Below, piece by piece: positions 9,883 to 22,343 of a stretch of DNA of 64,000 nucleotides (its first letter is position 1; each line of letters begins with the position of its first letter). Origin of the DNA: Gari tellinella (taxonomy: Eukaryota; Mollusca; Bivalvia; Cardiida; Psammobiidae). The stretch is taken from positions 49,391,083 to 49,455,082 of the forward strand of contig OV277857.1 of NCBI GenBank assembly GCA_922989275.2, written 5' to 3'. Made by a program: the position numbers and the translations under genes. Below the pieces are notes generated by a model. The model searched no databases. It had not been told where the DNA came from and was given only the letters and a program-made list of their open reading frames with translations.

Positions 9883-11205
9883 GCATAGAATAAAGTTTTA
9901 AATCAAATTTTATTGTTTCAGTATAAATAGAAACTTTCTTTAAGACAGATGGCTGTGACTTATATTCGATTTTTCATACTTGAGAGTAGATATAGCTCTA
10001 TATTTGAGAATATTTCCATTTCGCGAAATTTAAATTAAGGAAACCAATTAGATAAGCATAGAATAAAGTTTTAATTCAAATTTATTGTTTCAGTATAAAT
10101 AGAAACTATCTTTAAGACAGGTGGCAGTGATTAAAACCATTTTTTCATACTTGCGAGTATATATAGCTCTATATATGAAGACTATTTCACTCCCGCACTG
10201 GCGAAATGGAAATTTATTTTTATGAAATCCGTTATATTAGCATAGAATAAAGTTTTTCAATCAAAATTATTATATCAGTATATATAGAAACTAGTTTCAA
10301 GACAGGTTGAAGAGATTTAAAATCAAGTTTTCATACTTGAGAGTAGATATAGCTCTATATATGAAGAATAGTTCCATGCCGCCATGGCGAAATGGAAATT
10401 TATTTTTAAGAAATCAGTTATATTAGCATAGAATAAAGTTTTCAATCAAAATTTTTATTTCAGGATATATAGAAAATCGTTTCAAGACGGGTTTGAGTGA
10501 TTAAAATTCGATTGTTCATACTTGAGAGTAGACATATAGCTCTATAAATGAAGATTATTTCCATTCCGCCATGGCGAAATGGAAATTTATTGTTAGGAAA
10601 TCATTTATATTGGCATAGAATAAAGTTTTAAATCAACATTTACTGTTTCAGTGTTTATAGAAACTAGTTTTAAGTCAGGTGGAAGTGACTTAAAATCGAA
10701 TTTTCATACTTGAGAATAGATATATTTCTATATATAAGAATAATATTTCCATTCCGCACTGGCGAAATGGAAATTTATTTAAGGAAATCAGTTATATTAA
10801 CATAGAATAAAATTTTACATAAAAATTAATTGTTTCTGTATATATAGAAATATAATTTAAGACAGGTTGAAGTGATTTAAACTCGATTTTACATACCGGT
10901 ACTTGAGAGTAGATATGTTTCTTTACAGTATATAGAAAGATATTTCCATTGCGCATTGTAAAGGTAAACGGCGAAATGGAAATATTTCTTTTAAGAATTA
11001 ATATCTTTAAGCTCAGATTCAAGTTAGAAATCAATGTTTATTGTTTCAGTACATATAGAATATAGTTTTAAGGCAATGAGAAGTGATTTACACCCAATGT
11101 TTCATACTTGAGAATAGAAATATCTCTATACAGTTATATATAAACTTTAAAAGAATATTTCTATTGCGCACTGTGAAGGAAAGCGGCGAAATGGAAATAT
11201 TTCCA
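9883..11205 (+). repeat. Satellite-like array, about 7 units of 173-211 bp
   Basis: GCATAGAATAAAGTTTT-type unit starts are seen at 9883, 10056, 10240, 10426, 10613, 10800 and (diverged) 11011. Each unit contains TGTTTCAGTATATATAGAAA, CATACTTGAGAGTAGATATA and a palindrome built on TTTCCATTCCGC / GCGAAATGGAAA. Inverted single units occur at 13490-13780 and 14757-14915. Confidence 0.8.
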
Positions 11206-13056
11206 TTACTCTCCCTTACTCATGATTGGAAAATTGCATTCTTATGAAAATATTTTTGTGTTGTAAAGAATAAACCTATATTTTTTAAGTATACCAAATT
11301 GCGTATCTTACATCGATTTTCCATTGCGCGGTTAATATGATATTAACTCCTTCACTGCGTGAAACTAAATTTTACAGGCAGCTTGGAGAAAACCCAGACG
11401 CCGATAAATGCGGCACCTGATCAGGATTCAAACTGTTTGATCAATTGTACATTTGTGTCGCACAAGCATTCAACACATTATATGCCGGTGACATACTCGC
11501 AGTGAGGGGGTTAAACATTCGTTTCCTTTGCAAACAGTGGAACTTTGAAAAGTACACATGTCGTTTGCAAACAGTATAGACCCAGATGATATGGTTCCTA
11601 TTTAAAATTCGACTGAACAATAAACACCAGTGATTAACGGACTTTAATTGGCACTTAGACTTAGATACCTGGCTTCAATAACTACCACTACTAGTACTTC
11701 TACCAATTTCCATTTCGTCGTTTTCCTTTCCATTGCGCAATAGAAATATTATATATTTATTTCACACCTACATCGATTAAACCAATCGAAAGCCCCTCTT
11801 TCTACCACGTGACGGTACAAGAGAACCCTATATTGTACCGGAATTTAAAAAATCTATCCCAGAAGGCCATATTTTTCTCATATTGGACTCGGATCCAAAA
11901 AACCTATATTTTTCATATTGGACTGGACAACTCTTCCGACACTCTATTAAGAGTAACTTCCCTTGGCATTTCACCTTGTTCCATCTCTGCAATGACACCC
12001 ACTTGGAGACACATATTGTGTGTGTTGCTCGGAGCGAGTCTTTATACGGACTTGGCTTACATTTGCAATATTTATTCAATTTAATGACGTAAAGATAAAC
12101 AATATGCTGTAGACGTTTTGGCGCGTTAACGTTCAAACGTAAAATACAGTAAATAAGGTGGAGACGTTATAATAAGTTGTTTTTCTATATTATGAATATA
12201 ATTTTTGTTTATCCGATTATACATTTTAAAAATGCATAAGATAATTTATGCCTTATCGGATTGAAATTCTAAACATTAGTAAGTTTTATAATCATAACAA
12301 CAAAAGAAAAAATATGAAAATGCTTTTGAGGAATAAAATTACTGTAGGTATTTCTTCACTTTTAAAGGGAGGTAATTCATAAAGTTCGTTATATCATAAT
12401 TTGAAAAAACGACCCTTTGTTAGATTTCTTACACCTTTAACATGTTTAAAAAGAGTATATTGATGGAGGTAAATGATTGAAAATTAGATCTAGAACAGAA
12501 AATTATGCAAAATGATACGTGTAGACGATTATAGATTTGAAATAGATCTACTGGTGTGAGTAATAGCATTTTGGAGCTGTTTATAAGAGAGTTACGTCCA
12601 CTCAGAGTCATGCGTGTAAATGTATGAATTTAAAAGTAGTCGCCTCGGTAAGATTGTAGTTATAATGTACTGTTAAGTGTTAAGTGATCTACACTATTGT
12701 TTATTTTTCATTGCAAAATAGAAAAATGGCAAATGCTTTTGGAGCGGAAAGTGGGGGTAATTCATATAGGTTATATAAAGTAGGCCTAAGGATTAAACTT
12801 AAATGCTTCAAATCAAAGGTAACTTTCCGAATAGCGGCAGTCGACACATTTTAGCAGATGGTATTGCAGCCATTAAAAGAGTTAGACATAAAAAATATTG
12901 TCCTGTTTAGGGAACTGCGACAAGAGCCGGTGTAGGGAGGGAACACTGTATTTTTTTTTTGGAAATTGCGAAGTCAAAGGCTAGGCTAGGCTAGAATGAA
13001 TAGGAAAAAATGCATGTGGTTTCTTTTGTCATTTTATAATTTTATGGTGTGAAATA
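11206..13056. other. Gene-free stretch with traces of a TA-type MITE
   Basis: No gene recognised. Two traces resemble the 63044-63411 MITE: 11990-12070 (TTGTGTGTGTTGCTCGGAG, ACTTGGCTTACATTTGCA) and 12930-12950 (GTAGGGAGGGAACACTGTA, compare GTAGAGAGGGAACGCTGTA). A longer, decayed relative probably spans this interval. At 11875-11935 ATATTGGACT is repeated in a segment also reminiscent of the palindrome at 13057. Confidence 0.35.
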
Positions 13057-13226
13057 AAGAGGTAATTTAACAGTGTTGAGTACAATACTCAATTCTATTG
13101 GACTCGTACACAGCAGTCATAATCCATATTGGACTCGGCTATCGCCTCGTCCAATATGAATTATGGCTGCTGTGTACTCGTCCAATAGATTTCAGTATTG
13201 TACTCAACACTGTTAAATAACCTCTT
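13057..13226. repeat. 170-bp near-perfect palindrome
   Basis: From AAGAGGTAATTTAACAGTG the sequence runs inward and mirrors itself around about 13140, ending CACTGTTAAATAACCTCTT. Arms include GTTGAGTACAATACT, CTATTGGACTCGTACACAGC and CATATTGGACTCG, with very few mismatches. It is a MITE-like hairpin or a recent inverted duplication, non-coding. Confidence 0.8.
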
Positions 13227-13489
13227 AATATTATTATTCTTTTCATATAAAAAACCCCAAAAACCTCTCAATTAATATTTCACTTTTAATGCGATTTTGG
13301 AAATAAAAAATGAATTCTTCTAAGAATAATATATATTTTGTTACATTTCCATTGCGTCAGCCAACCATGTCTGATTAGTTTATTGGTTGCATTGTTGATA
13401 AGTGTGTCAAAGGCACGTGCCAATCACTGCGGCAAACGGATATACGGATCGATATACCTTTAACCTCCAGGTAGCATGATTAAACACTA

Positions 13490-13780
13490 TACCGCGCAAT
13501 GGAAAATCGAGGTATAATATGCAGTTTGGTATATATTAATATTAATATCATCATTAGAATACAATTTTCCAATCATAAAAGGGAGAGTAATGGAAATATT
13601 TTCATTTCGCCGTTTTCCTTCACGGTGCGCAATGGAAATATTATTTATATACTGTATAGAGATATATCTATTCGCAAGAATGAAAAATCGATTGTAAATC
13701 ACCTCTAACTGTCTTAAAACTATATTCTATATGTACTGAAACAATAAACTTTGATTTCAAACTTGAATCTGAAATAAATA
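13490..13780 (-). repeat. Inverted unit(s) of the 9883 satellite, split by a pogo-like insert
   Basis: It carries CATTTCGCCGTTTTCCTTC, GCGCAATGGAAATATT, TGTCTTAAAACTATATTCT and CTGAAACAATAAACTTTGAT, the reverse of the 11011 unit. The match stops at 13780, where the pogo-like element enters, and related sequence continues at 14757. Confidence 0.7.
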
Positions 13781-14756
13781 CAGTATAACCTCTGTCGATC
13801 GACACCTCTCTTGGCCGGAAACCTCTGTTATCCGACCCTGCTGTTTGGTCCCGGCAGTTTCCCTATTTGTTTTATGTAACCAAACTCTCTCTTGATCGGA
13901 TCCTCTGTTAACCGTTATCCGACATACCTTGACGGTCCGATGAAGGCAAATTAGAGGTTTTTCACACCCCGTTATCCGACGATATGCTGACCTGTGATCA
14001 TTGACAGCGACTATGCATGCGCAGGTGATAATGACACACATCGCTCGGATGGCCGTGTAAAACAAAGTGTGTTGTTTTTACAGTGAGTGAATAATGTGAG
14101 GGTTAATAAGATGCCGAAAACCCAATTCATCAATCCTTTCCAACAATGGCTAACCATGATTTCGTGTTTAAATTGCACAGGTGTCTGCCAACCGTCCTCA
14201 CTGTCAACATGTACGAAATATATAACTAATTCGCCCTCCGCACAATTCGAGTCTATATCAATAGTCGTAGGCGTAAAAATATATGCTAAAGTTATATTGA
14301 GAGAAAATAAATACATTCACGCGTTTTGAAGTTTTTGTTAATTTCCAGCGAGTTCGACATAACGACAATGGACTATACTTGTACATAAAATGTAAATATG
14401 AAATATGCCGATATCGAGCCCTTGATATGTACATGCGTGTTTACATCCGACTCTACAATATACATGTTTTATGCCTACTGTAGTTTAAAAGAATAATGGG
14501 GAAAACAGTGTAGATCCAGACCAGGTGACTCTTAGTTTAATCTGGAATGATCTGATCAGGATATATGCTGTATGCTGCAGTCATACATACTTAATATATC
14601 AGTTGGCATCGAGAAATTCCCCTCGCAGCGAAAAATGGACTGAATCTTTCGGTATGTAAACTTGTGAATTTAGGCATAATTCCGTTAACCGACAACCTCT
14701 CTTAACCGACTTACAAACGTGGAACCATGGGGTGTCGGATAACAGAGGTTATACTG
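13781..14756. mobile_element. Pogo/Tigger-like element with TA target duplication
   Basis: The ends are CAGTATAACCTCTGTCGATC and the complement of CAGTATAACCTCTGTTATCC, both flanked by TA. CAG termini and TA target sites are typical of pogo-type Tc1/mariner elements. The subterminal sequence repeats CCTCTSTTAWCCGAC-like blocks on both sides. At 976 bp it is too short for a full transposase and no DDE motif was recognised; the small open frames look spurious. Non-autonomous or internally deleted. Confidence 0.75.
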
Positions 14757-15299
14757 TATTTCCATTTCGCCGTTTACCTTTACAATGCGCAATGGAAATA
14801 TTCTTTATATATTGTATAGAGATATATCTTCTCTCAGGTATGAAAATTCGATTTTAAATCACTTCAACCTGTCTTAAAGTATATTTCTATATATTATGGA
14901 ACAAATAAATTAAATTTTTTTTTTTTTTTTTTTTTTTTTCTTTTTCAGGCCTTGTCAGTAAGGACCTCATTTATTGTCCCCGTCATAGGTGCGTCGGGGT
15001 CGGGGAGCCATCCACCGACACACCTTACAAATACATATAATAATATTATGGCTGACAAAGCTCCAAAAGTTTACATTTTCATACAAAAAGAAAAATACGT
15101 ATTTGAAGCCAGGTATACTAATAAGTTTTCTTTGTGATTTTGAAACAGAAAATTATTTTGCAATGAATAGATTATGCTTATTACTAGTGTTGTTTTATCC
15201 ATATACACCCACATCTTCGTACATACTAACAATTACATTTATGTGCAGACGTTTTGAAGATAAAAAAAAAAAAAAAAAAATAAATAATAGAGTAATTTA
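14757..15299. other. Satellite unit remnant, poly-T tract, then no gene
   Basis: 14757-14915 is an inverted 9883-type satellite unit resuming after the pogo-like insert. A poly-T run follows (about 14918-14939). From 14940 to 15299 no feature is recognised apart from a poly-A run near 15263. Confidence 0.5.
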
Positions 15300-17121
15300 G
15301 GGTAATTCCGACACCTTAAGAGAAAAAAATATTTATAGATTTGCAGAACGTTCCTAAAATACCGTAGAGATCGGAGTTACACGAACACACCATTTACCCT
15401 GAAATGCATGAATACGATTTGTGCCGAACTATATTAAATATGTGTGTTACTTTCGGTTTCATGTATAACTTACTGGCGGGTAACCCCGACACCATTCGGG
15501 TAATCCCGACCCCCAATCAGAGTTTTTAAAAACAATGACATAAACCCTTTATTTTCTAGCTGAATCAAACAAATAGGATATACAAAGGTATGTGTGCACT
15601 CTTCGCAGCCAAAAGGGTTCTATATTCTCTGTGGATATGTCAGACATACAGGCTAATTGTCTGCAACACAGTAAATATGTCATTTCTGTGGACATGATCT
15701 GCATCTTACGCACTGAGCGTCTTAATCTCTATATCTATTTGAATCTGCGAATGTTCGTACAAGGGAGAAATTACACGTAGATTCTACGCTTACCATTCAA
15801 TATATTATGGTGAAATTGTGATAACTTTTGCAACATTTTCAATCCAGATAAGGGGCCAACATATTATAGTCTCACCTTTTCTAACTGTTTGTAATTCGGA
15901 TAAGGAATTCACTTAAAAAACTTTTTTTTTTCAATTTTAGTTCATGCCGTATTTAGCAGACATCATTTATTGTGGTATTCACTGACGTTTCAGTGACAAC
16001 GCCGTTGGTAAAACTATTCACTCACTCGTTTGAATCTCTCCCTCGTAACATTCTATAAATAGGCATGCAGTTTGGGTTTCTTCTTTTTGTGAAAAGTCAC
16101 ATGACACAACAGAAGAGGGTGTTCTGCCAATTAGCTGTTACTGAATTCAAAATGCTATGAGAGGTGTGAAAACACTGTGATGTTTTGATATTCCAGTACA
16201 GTACCAGGCAATAGTTTTCCAGTCCTGGCATGGACTTTTAACAATCTTATGACTGCCAATTCCACGATAATTGTCATCAGTATCTACCTTTTGAAAGAGG
16301 GTACTAAATTCCTTTGTCCTGAAGCGTCTATATTAAATGTTTTAGCTAGATATGAATAAGTGCCTAACTGTCTATGAATTTGAGCATTGATTTTCTTTTC
16401 CTTTTTAAAGACGTAGATGTACAGATAAAGACCAACTCGAAGAGCTTTAGATATAGATTATTTTTTTATTAGACTAAAATTCAGTCAGGTCTTAATTGGC
16501 GTTCAATTTCATTAATTTGAATATATCACGCATCTATAATTATAATATATGTGGCTAGCTCTAGATACCATATTTTCAGATGATACTTCTTTAAATAGTA
16601 TCTAATGAATGGAGTTGATATATCTAGGTGTTTATGACGTTGAGGAAGTAGGAAAACAGAATTAAAATTAATTATGTAGGTCAGATCATAAAGGTGACGG
16701 AATTAGCCTCCACACATATTTATTGTCGGGTAATTCCGACACCCCCAAAATCTGTTTACAGAGTTTATGAAGCTTCATTTCGTGACTTTTACAAAGAAGC
16801 TAAATAGATACCTTTGGTATTGTTACTCCAATACACACCACTAGATTGAGAAAAACAATAACTTTGCATACCTTATTTCGGCGACTAGCTTATGGAATTA
16901 CGTAACGTGGCATTTTTGCGGGGTCAAAAATGAGGTCACTGATTCAAAGAGATTGATACTCAGAAAGAAAGCGTCTTGAATGCGCCGATCAATTTTATGA
17001 CTTTACATTTATATATGACGTCATTATTAAAATCAGGTAATCCTTGAATATGGAGTGGTAACATTATGAATTTAAGAGTCTTTAAAAGGGTGATGGGATT
17101 GGATGACTGTCGGGATTACCC
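15300..17121. mobile_element. TIR element with GGGTAATTCCGACA ends
   Basis: It begins GGGTAATTCCGACACC and ends TGTCGGGATTACCC. Further direct copies of the terminal motif lie inside at about 15478-15515 and at 16728, so the subterminal part is repetitive. No coding region recognised and the target duplication is unclear. A non-autonomous DNA element is the simplest reading. Confidence 0.5.
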
Positions 17122-17735
17122 AACATCACTCTAATAATAATAATAATCTAAGTCTTTGTCAGAATATTAAACTGCTCCCATTGTTTATGAAAAGTTGATT
17201 TAAAACTTTATTATATGCTGGTATTACTGATTTTCTAAAAATAAATTTCCATTTCGCCAGTGCGATGACACGCGCATGGCACGTGGCGCTAGAGATAATC
17301 CAATTTCTGATTTGATCTAACATTTCTGATTATAAATGCACCCGTGTTAATAAAAGTATTTAATCAGGGTCTACACTCTACACCCTAAATACACATGATA
17401 ATTTTAGGAAATGATGATGGGAAAGGAATTTTAATAGATACTACTACTGCTTAATGTATAAACGAGTCGCGCGTATGGCGCATGGCGATAGAGATACTCC
17501 AATTTCAGATCCATATGATCTGAATCTGTACTATTTCTGAAGCATCTTTTCTCAATAACAACTGAAATTATCTGCTATGTAAAATGTACACTCTGAAAAT
17601 AGAATAAAATAAAAACATGCATTTATATTTTCTTTTATATTTAGCTTCATATGAGTAAGTAATTAATAACTCTGCATATCATATACTGTCAGTCACATTT
17701 TTCTCATGGGCTCTTGAGAATAACAATTTTTTTGT
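17122..17735. other. Gene-free stretch
   Basis: Two related segments occur: ATGACACGCGCATGGCACGTGGCG (17265) and ACGAGTCGCGCGTATGGCGCATGGCG (17462), each followed by ATAGAGATA-like / CTAGAGATA and TCCAATTTC. Otherwise no feature is seen. Confidence 0.4.
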
Positions 17736-18682
17736 TAGCTCACCTGAGCACAAAGTGCTCAAGGTGAGCTTTTGTGGTCAGTCAATGTCCGGCGTCCGTC
17801 GTCGTGCGTTGTGCGTTGTGCGTCAACAATTTCTTCAAACATCTTCTTCTCCAAAACCACTTGCTTGATTGCAACCAAACTTCACAGGAATGTTCCTTGG
17901 GTCAAGCTCTTTCAAAGTTGTTCAAAGAATTTGAAACCATGCAGAACTCTGGTTGCTATGGCAACCAAAGTGAACAAATAAGGAAATCTTAAAAAATCTT
18001 CTTGTCACAAACCACAAGAGCCAGAGCTTAGATATTTGGCACAGGTCATAACCTATAGGTCCTCTATCAAAGTTGTTCAAATTTTTCCCCTGGGGTCAAA
18101 ATTGGCCCCGTCCCGGGGGTCAACATTTTACATAGAGTTATATAGTGAAATGTTCAAACATCTTTTTCTCTGAAACCAATGTGTCCAGAGCTTTTTTATT
18201 TAGCATGGTATTACTTCTAGAGGTATTTGACTTATATTGTTGAATCGGTTCCGGTCCGTTGCATATCTGGGTCACTGAGGCTAAAAATAGATTTTTTTCC
18301 CATGAGAACTTAAAAAATCTTCTTGTCTGAAACCATAATACACTGAGCTTAGATATTATGCACATAGCATCGTCAACAGATCCTCTATCAAAGTTGTTCA
18401 AATTTTGTCCCTGGGGTCAAATTTGCCCCGCCCCGGGGATCACAGTTTTACATAGAGTTATATAGTGAAATGTTCAAACATCTTTTTCTCTGGAACCAAT
18501 ATGACCAGAGCTTTGATATTTGGCATGATGTAACTTTTAGAGCTCCTTCACATATATGGATGAATCGGTTCTGCTGTGTTGCATATCTGGGTCACCGGAG
18601 CTAAAAATAGATTTTTTCAATGAAAACTTCAAAAATCTTCTTGTCTGAAACCATAGTACACTGAGTTTAGATATTTTGCACA

Positions 18683-19826
18683 CAGGGCTCCAGATAATTT
18701 TTCTTCTAATCAGTACAGTACTGATCAATTTTGAAAACAATCAGTCCCCAGATTTTTTAATCAGTACACATGGATTTTCAATTCATCGGCAGATCGCGGG
18801 TTAAATAGCCAACTTTAGAAGAAAGGGGAAATAATGCCTCAGTAATAATGCTATACACAATTTTAAATAACCTGATAGTTGTAGATCATAAACATCTCCA
18901 TCAATCCAGAAATCTCAAATTTCCCGTCTTTGTCATACATTTATCTACTAGGACACAGTATCACTCAAACTCATTCTTTCCACGTACCATCAGACTTTGG
19001 AATAAACTACGACACAGCACTAAGTCCAGTGACAGTCTCACAAGCTGCTTCACTGCCAGCCTCAGATCTCACAACCCCTAACTGCATAAGTTGTTTTTAA
19101 ACTTTTTTAACCTCTGTTTATAATTGATCTTTTAGCTCTGCATTGTTTATCATTATGTTTTCCTTTTTTTAACACTGTCCCCGACCTCCCAGACCTGTCA
19201 TTGTCAGAAATTGACCGTAGGGAGTAATGAAGTAGAAGATACATGATACGATATATGTAAATAACGATTTTCAAGAACCTAACATTTTTACCGCTTATGC
19301 GGGTTTTTTCTCCGCCCATGAAACAACGTTTGAATTTATATCGTTCAACAAACTACCACAAGTTTCATTAGGTGTTAGTTCCTTTCAAATCAGATAGCTG
19401 ACAACAGACGGTTTTCAACTTTCTATCGCTTTTCTGACTTTTCCATGCTGAGATTGACATTTTGTTGCGAGGTTTTCAACCAAAACACTTTTCGGAGAAC
19501 TTGGATTTTATCGTCCATATTATATCAATAAAGATATAGATGTATATGCGAGTGATCAGTAACCTCCCCTTTGCTAACGGTGCGCAAGTAAAAAAATTAC
19601 CATACGATAAAACGAAGCTACGAGAATGTTGAAAATCAATAAAAATTGACTATGTCGCGGTTAACTATTTGCAAATCTCGGTATGACAAAAACTCGGCTT
19701 TTGAATTGATACACGCGTCCCCAATAATTTCTAGCGTACACAGTACTTCAATATTTTGAAATTAACGCGTACACGGTCGAAACGTTCGCGTATTTCACTG
19801 AGTACGCGGGCTTATCTGGAGTGCTG
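18683..19826. mobile_element. hAT-like insertion with CAGGGCTCCAGATAA ends
   Basis: It starts CAGGGCTCCAGATAA and ends TTATCTGGAGTGCTG. Outside, both sides show GCACA from the host TTTGGCACATA, a possible degraded target duplication. The ends equal those of the 190-bp MITEs at 33822 and 35461, but the interior differs: it holds a non-LTR reverse transcriptase ORF end, so a composite or recombined element is possible. Confidence 0.55.
18848..19081 (+). pseudogene. C-terminus of a non-LTR retrotransposon ORF2
   Basis: The translated end reads TQYHSNSFFPRTIRLWNKLR and runs to a stop after LTSCFTASLRSHNP. The F-F-P-R-T-I-R-x-W-N-x-L signature followed by SL-x-x-F-x-x-x-L is the familiar last segment of jockey/CR1/RTE-like reverse transcriptase ORFs in invertebrates. 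Upstream RT motifs are missing, so this is a 5'-truncated copy. The sequence after the stop (to about 19220) may be its 3' UTR. Confidence 0.65.
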
Positions 19827-21093
19827 GCACATATCATCGTTTACAGGTCCTCTATCTTATTTGTTCAAATTTTGCCCCTGGGGTCAAAATTGGCCCCGCC
19901 CTGGGGGTCACCTTTTACAAATCTTCTTTTCTGAAATCATGTGACCCATCCTAGTGTCACCATTGTCAGGTGAGCGATCAAGGGCCATTCTGGCCCTCTT
20001 GTTATCAAAAATGTTGGATCTTGATCTGGATCGAGACTATTAAATTTGCAGGCTAATTGCCATCACTGAGTATTATAACAGCTATTATTACTCCGTGTTG
20101 CCATCACGCCCTAATTGAACAGGCTAACATTGATAAAAACATAAATGTTTAAGAATTAATTATAAACATTTAGATTCTACATACCTTTTTTTTTTTTTGA
20201 AAATAACATCCTTTTTAAAAGAAAAATATTATGGTGATCATGATCTGGATCTGAACTATCATTACGGTTTTTGCGACAATTGCCGACTCGTGTCGGTTAT
20301 ATAATTTAACATAAATGTTTAATATTTATTTATAAACAATAATACATGTCTATTTTTATAATAAAAAGTATTACGGTTATCAGGATCTGGATCTGAACTA
20401 TTATTTGGGTCTTTGCAAAAATTGCCGGCTCGTGTCGGTTATATATAATCTACCAGCAAATACATACCGGTAAAAGAAGTGTGAAAACCTAATTGCTATA
20501 TAAACATAAGGTCGGCCTTGTGACTATAGGTCTAGTATACAAATTAAGGTCGGCCTTAGGTAGGGTCGGCCTTGTGACTGTAAATCAAATAGATAACAAA
20601 CAACGGGTTACTAGAATAACCGGAATACACCGAAATACACCTTAAGGTATTCCAACACTGAAGGTAGGGTAATTGTAATATGAAAAAGATATTATGAATG
20701 GATACTACATGTAATTCCCGTGTCTTGGGTGAAATATGGAGCCATTGGAGGCTTTTCGCCATCTCTTCTCGAAAATATTTGTTTTTTGCTTAAGGTTTTT
20801 GTAAGAGTCCATTTCTCAATAACTATCAAAGGTATCCATTTGAAACTTTGAATAGTTGTTCAGTATCAAAAGGGCAACTCATTACAACAAGGCAGGTAGT
20901 CATGGGATTTGTCATTTCAGAGTTATTGCCCCTGTTTTATTTACTTGAAAAATATAAATTAACATATCTCAATAACTATCACGGGTATCCATTTGAAACT
21001 TGGAATACTTGTTAAGTATCAAAAGGGCAACTCATTACAACAAGGCAGGTAACCCTGTGATTTGTCATTTCAGAGTTATTGCCCTTGTTTTAT

Positions 21094-21480
21094 TAGCTCA
21101 CCTGAGCCAAAGGCTCAAGGTGAGCTATTGTGACCGCTCACCGTCCGTAGTACATCTGTCCGTCTGTCCGTTCACATTTACTTCAAACGACATCTCCTCT
21201 GAAACCCGCCGATTGTAGGGAGAGTTCAAACTGCTCATGATGTTCCTTGGATGCTTCTCTACAGAAGTTGTTCAAAAAAAAGGAAAAAAAGCACAAACTC
21301 TGCTTGAAAAAGCAAAAAAGCAAAAATCTTTAAAAAATCTTCTTGCCCAAAACTACTAGGCCCTAAGCTTTGATATTTGTACAGTAGAATCTCCTGGTGG
21401 ATCCCTCTATAGTTTGTTAAAATGAAATCCCTAGGGTCACATTTGACACCACCCTGCACAGTTTAAGTGCTGCTCTAGGC
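21094..21480 (+). mobile_element. Family B Helentron-like element, 5' part only
   Basis: It begins TAGCTCACCTGAGCCAAAGG with the usual hairpin and (GTCC/GTCT)n tract. The core is recognisable up to about CACTTCTGTAG-like / GGTCACATTTGACACC. No GGTGAGCGA...CTTGT 3' end follows, so it is truncated. The reading frames here recur identically in copy 2 at 23616. Confidence 0.65.
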
Positions 21481-21555
21481 AGGTTTTACAGTATTTTTGA
21501 TTTAGGCAGAACTGTATTTACCTGAGTTACCCTTAATATACTATGGGCAAATAAC

Positions 21556-21634
21556 CAATATTTGCAAACAGTTTGGATCCAGATCAGATGCAACATAATG
21601 ATGCATCTAATCTGGATCCAAACTATTTGCCACT
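21556..21634. repeat. Hairpin GCAAACAGTTTGGATCC, asymmetric copy
   Basis: The left arm GCAAACAGTTTGGATCCAGA pairs with TCTGGATCCAAACTATTTGC at 21614-21633. The centre ATGCAACATAATGATGCAT is shorter than in the duplicate at 24078, which is perfectly palindromic. The two copies therefore differ by loss or gain at the hairpin tip. Confidence 0.7.
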
Positions 21635-22090
21635 CATTTACCAACTTAACATTTTCTAAAAAAAAAAAATGTACATTTTTTACACACAGAAGGTATTTAG
21701 CAGACATCATTTCAGTCTGGTAAGGGTAAGCCCCCAGCAGCAGTGCTGCTAATGCTACAGTACTCTTGCATAATAGTTGACCTCAGTGATCAGGCCAACA
21801 GAACTGAACATGTTGTCTGCTAAAGTTTAGAAATGGTTCAGTCTGCTTCATACTTAGAGAAACAGGATCTAGAAGTGATCCACTGACAGTTATGTAATTA
21901 TGTCTTATGCCATATTTATACATATGTTTAATATTGGTTTTGTCACAGTTATCTGCATGTCTTGTCATTTTTTCTTGTCCAGGATTCAACCCTTTCCCCC
22001 AATAAATACTGACGTTTGTTAACCCATTACCCCATAAATGTGCATTTTTAGGCCTTTGATTTATTCCTCCACTTAAGAAAATAATTCCCC

Positions 22091-22343
22091 TTTAACCCTT
22101 TCCCCCCATAGCATATCTCTAGTATTGAATGTAGGTGTCCACTTAAAACAGGTTGAAAGTAAAGCAGAATGCGCTTTAAGCGCATTCTGCTTTACTTTCA
22201 GCCTGCTTTAAGCTATCATCTGCTAGAATATAGAAAATATTTTGTATTATACATATTTATGAATGTATAAATTGGAACTATTTTCTTCAGAGCAAGAATA
22301 AACTGAATGCGCTAAAAGGCGCTTCTATGGGGGAAAGGGTTAA
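22091..22343. repeat. Palindrome-core MITE (TTTAACCCTTTCCCC variant)
   Basis: The termini TTTAACCCTTTCCCCCCATAG and CTATGGGGGAAAGGGTTAAA are inverted. The centre is the hairpin GAAAGTAAAGCAGAATGCGC and complement. The duplicate lies at 24619-24871. Confidence 0.8.

Larger units (their letters stand above)
17736..20002 (+). mobile_element. Helentron-like element, family B, copy 1
   Basis: The 5' end is TAGCTCACCTGAGCACAAAG with hairpin GAGCAC/GTGCTC inside a larger AGCTCACCT/AGGTGAGCT stem. GTCCGGCGTCCGTCGTCG microsatellite-like sequence follows. The core is tandem units containing CTTCTTGTCTGAAACC, TTAGATATTTGGCACA and CCCCTGGGGTCAAAATTGGC. The 3' end is CAGGTGAGCGATC, hairpin GGGCCATTCTGGCCC, then CTTGT. 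A hAT-like insertion (18683-19826) interrupts it. Short frames in it recur in other copies and are not genes. Confidence 0.75.

Noticed and set aside
20556..20762. Identical 68-residue open frames at 20556 and 23078, and similar identical pairs
   Set aside because: They are identical because the whole 2.5-kb block is duplicated. They cross repeat boundaries and have no recognisable domain.
21000..21218. Frame with AHLSQRLKVSYCDRSPSVV, and others with SSPEPKAQGELLG
   Set aside because: Translations of the 5' hairpin and GTCC microsatellite of Helentron-like elements. They recur with stops in every frame.
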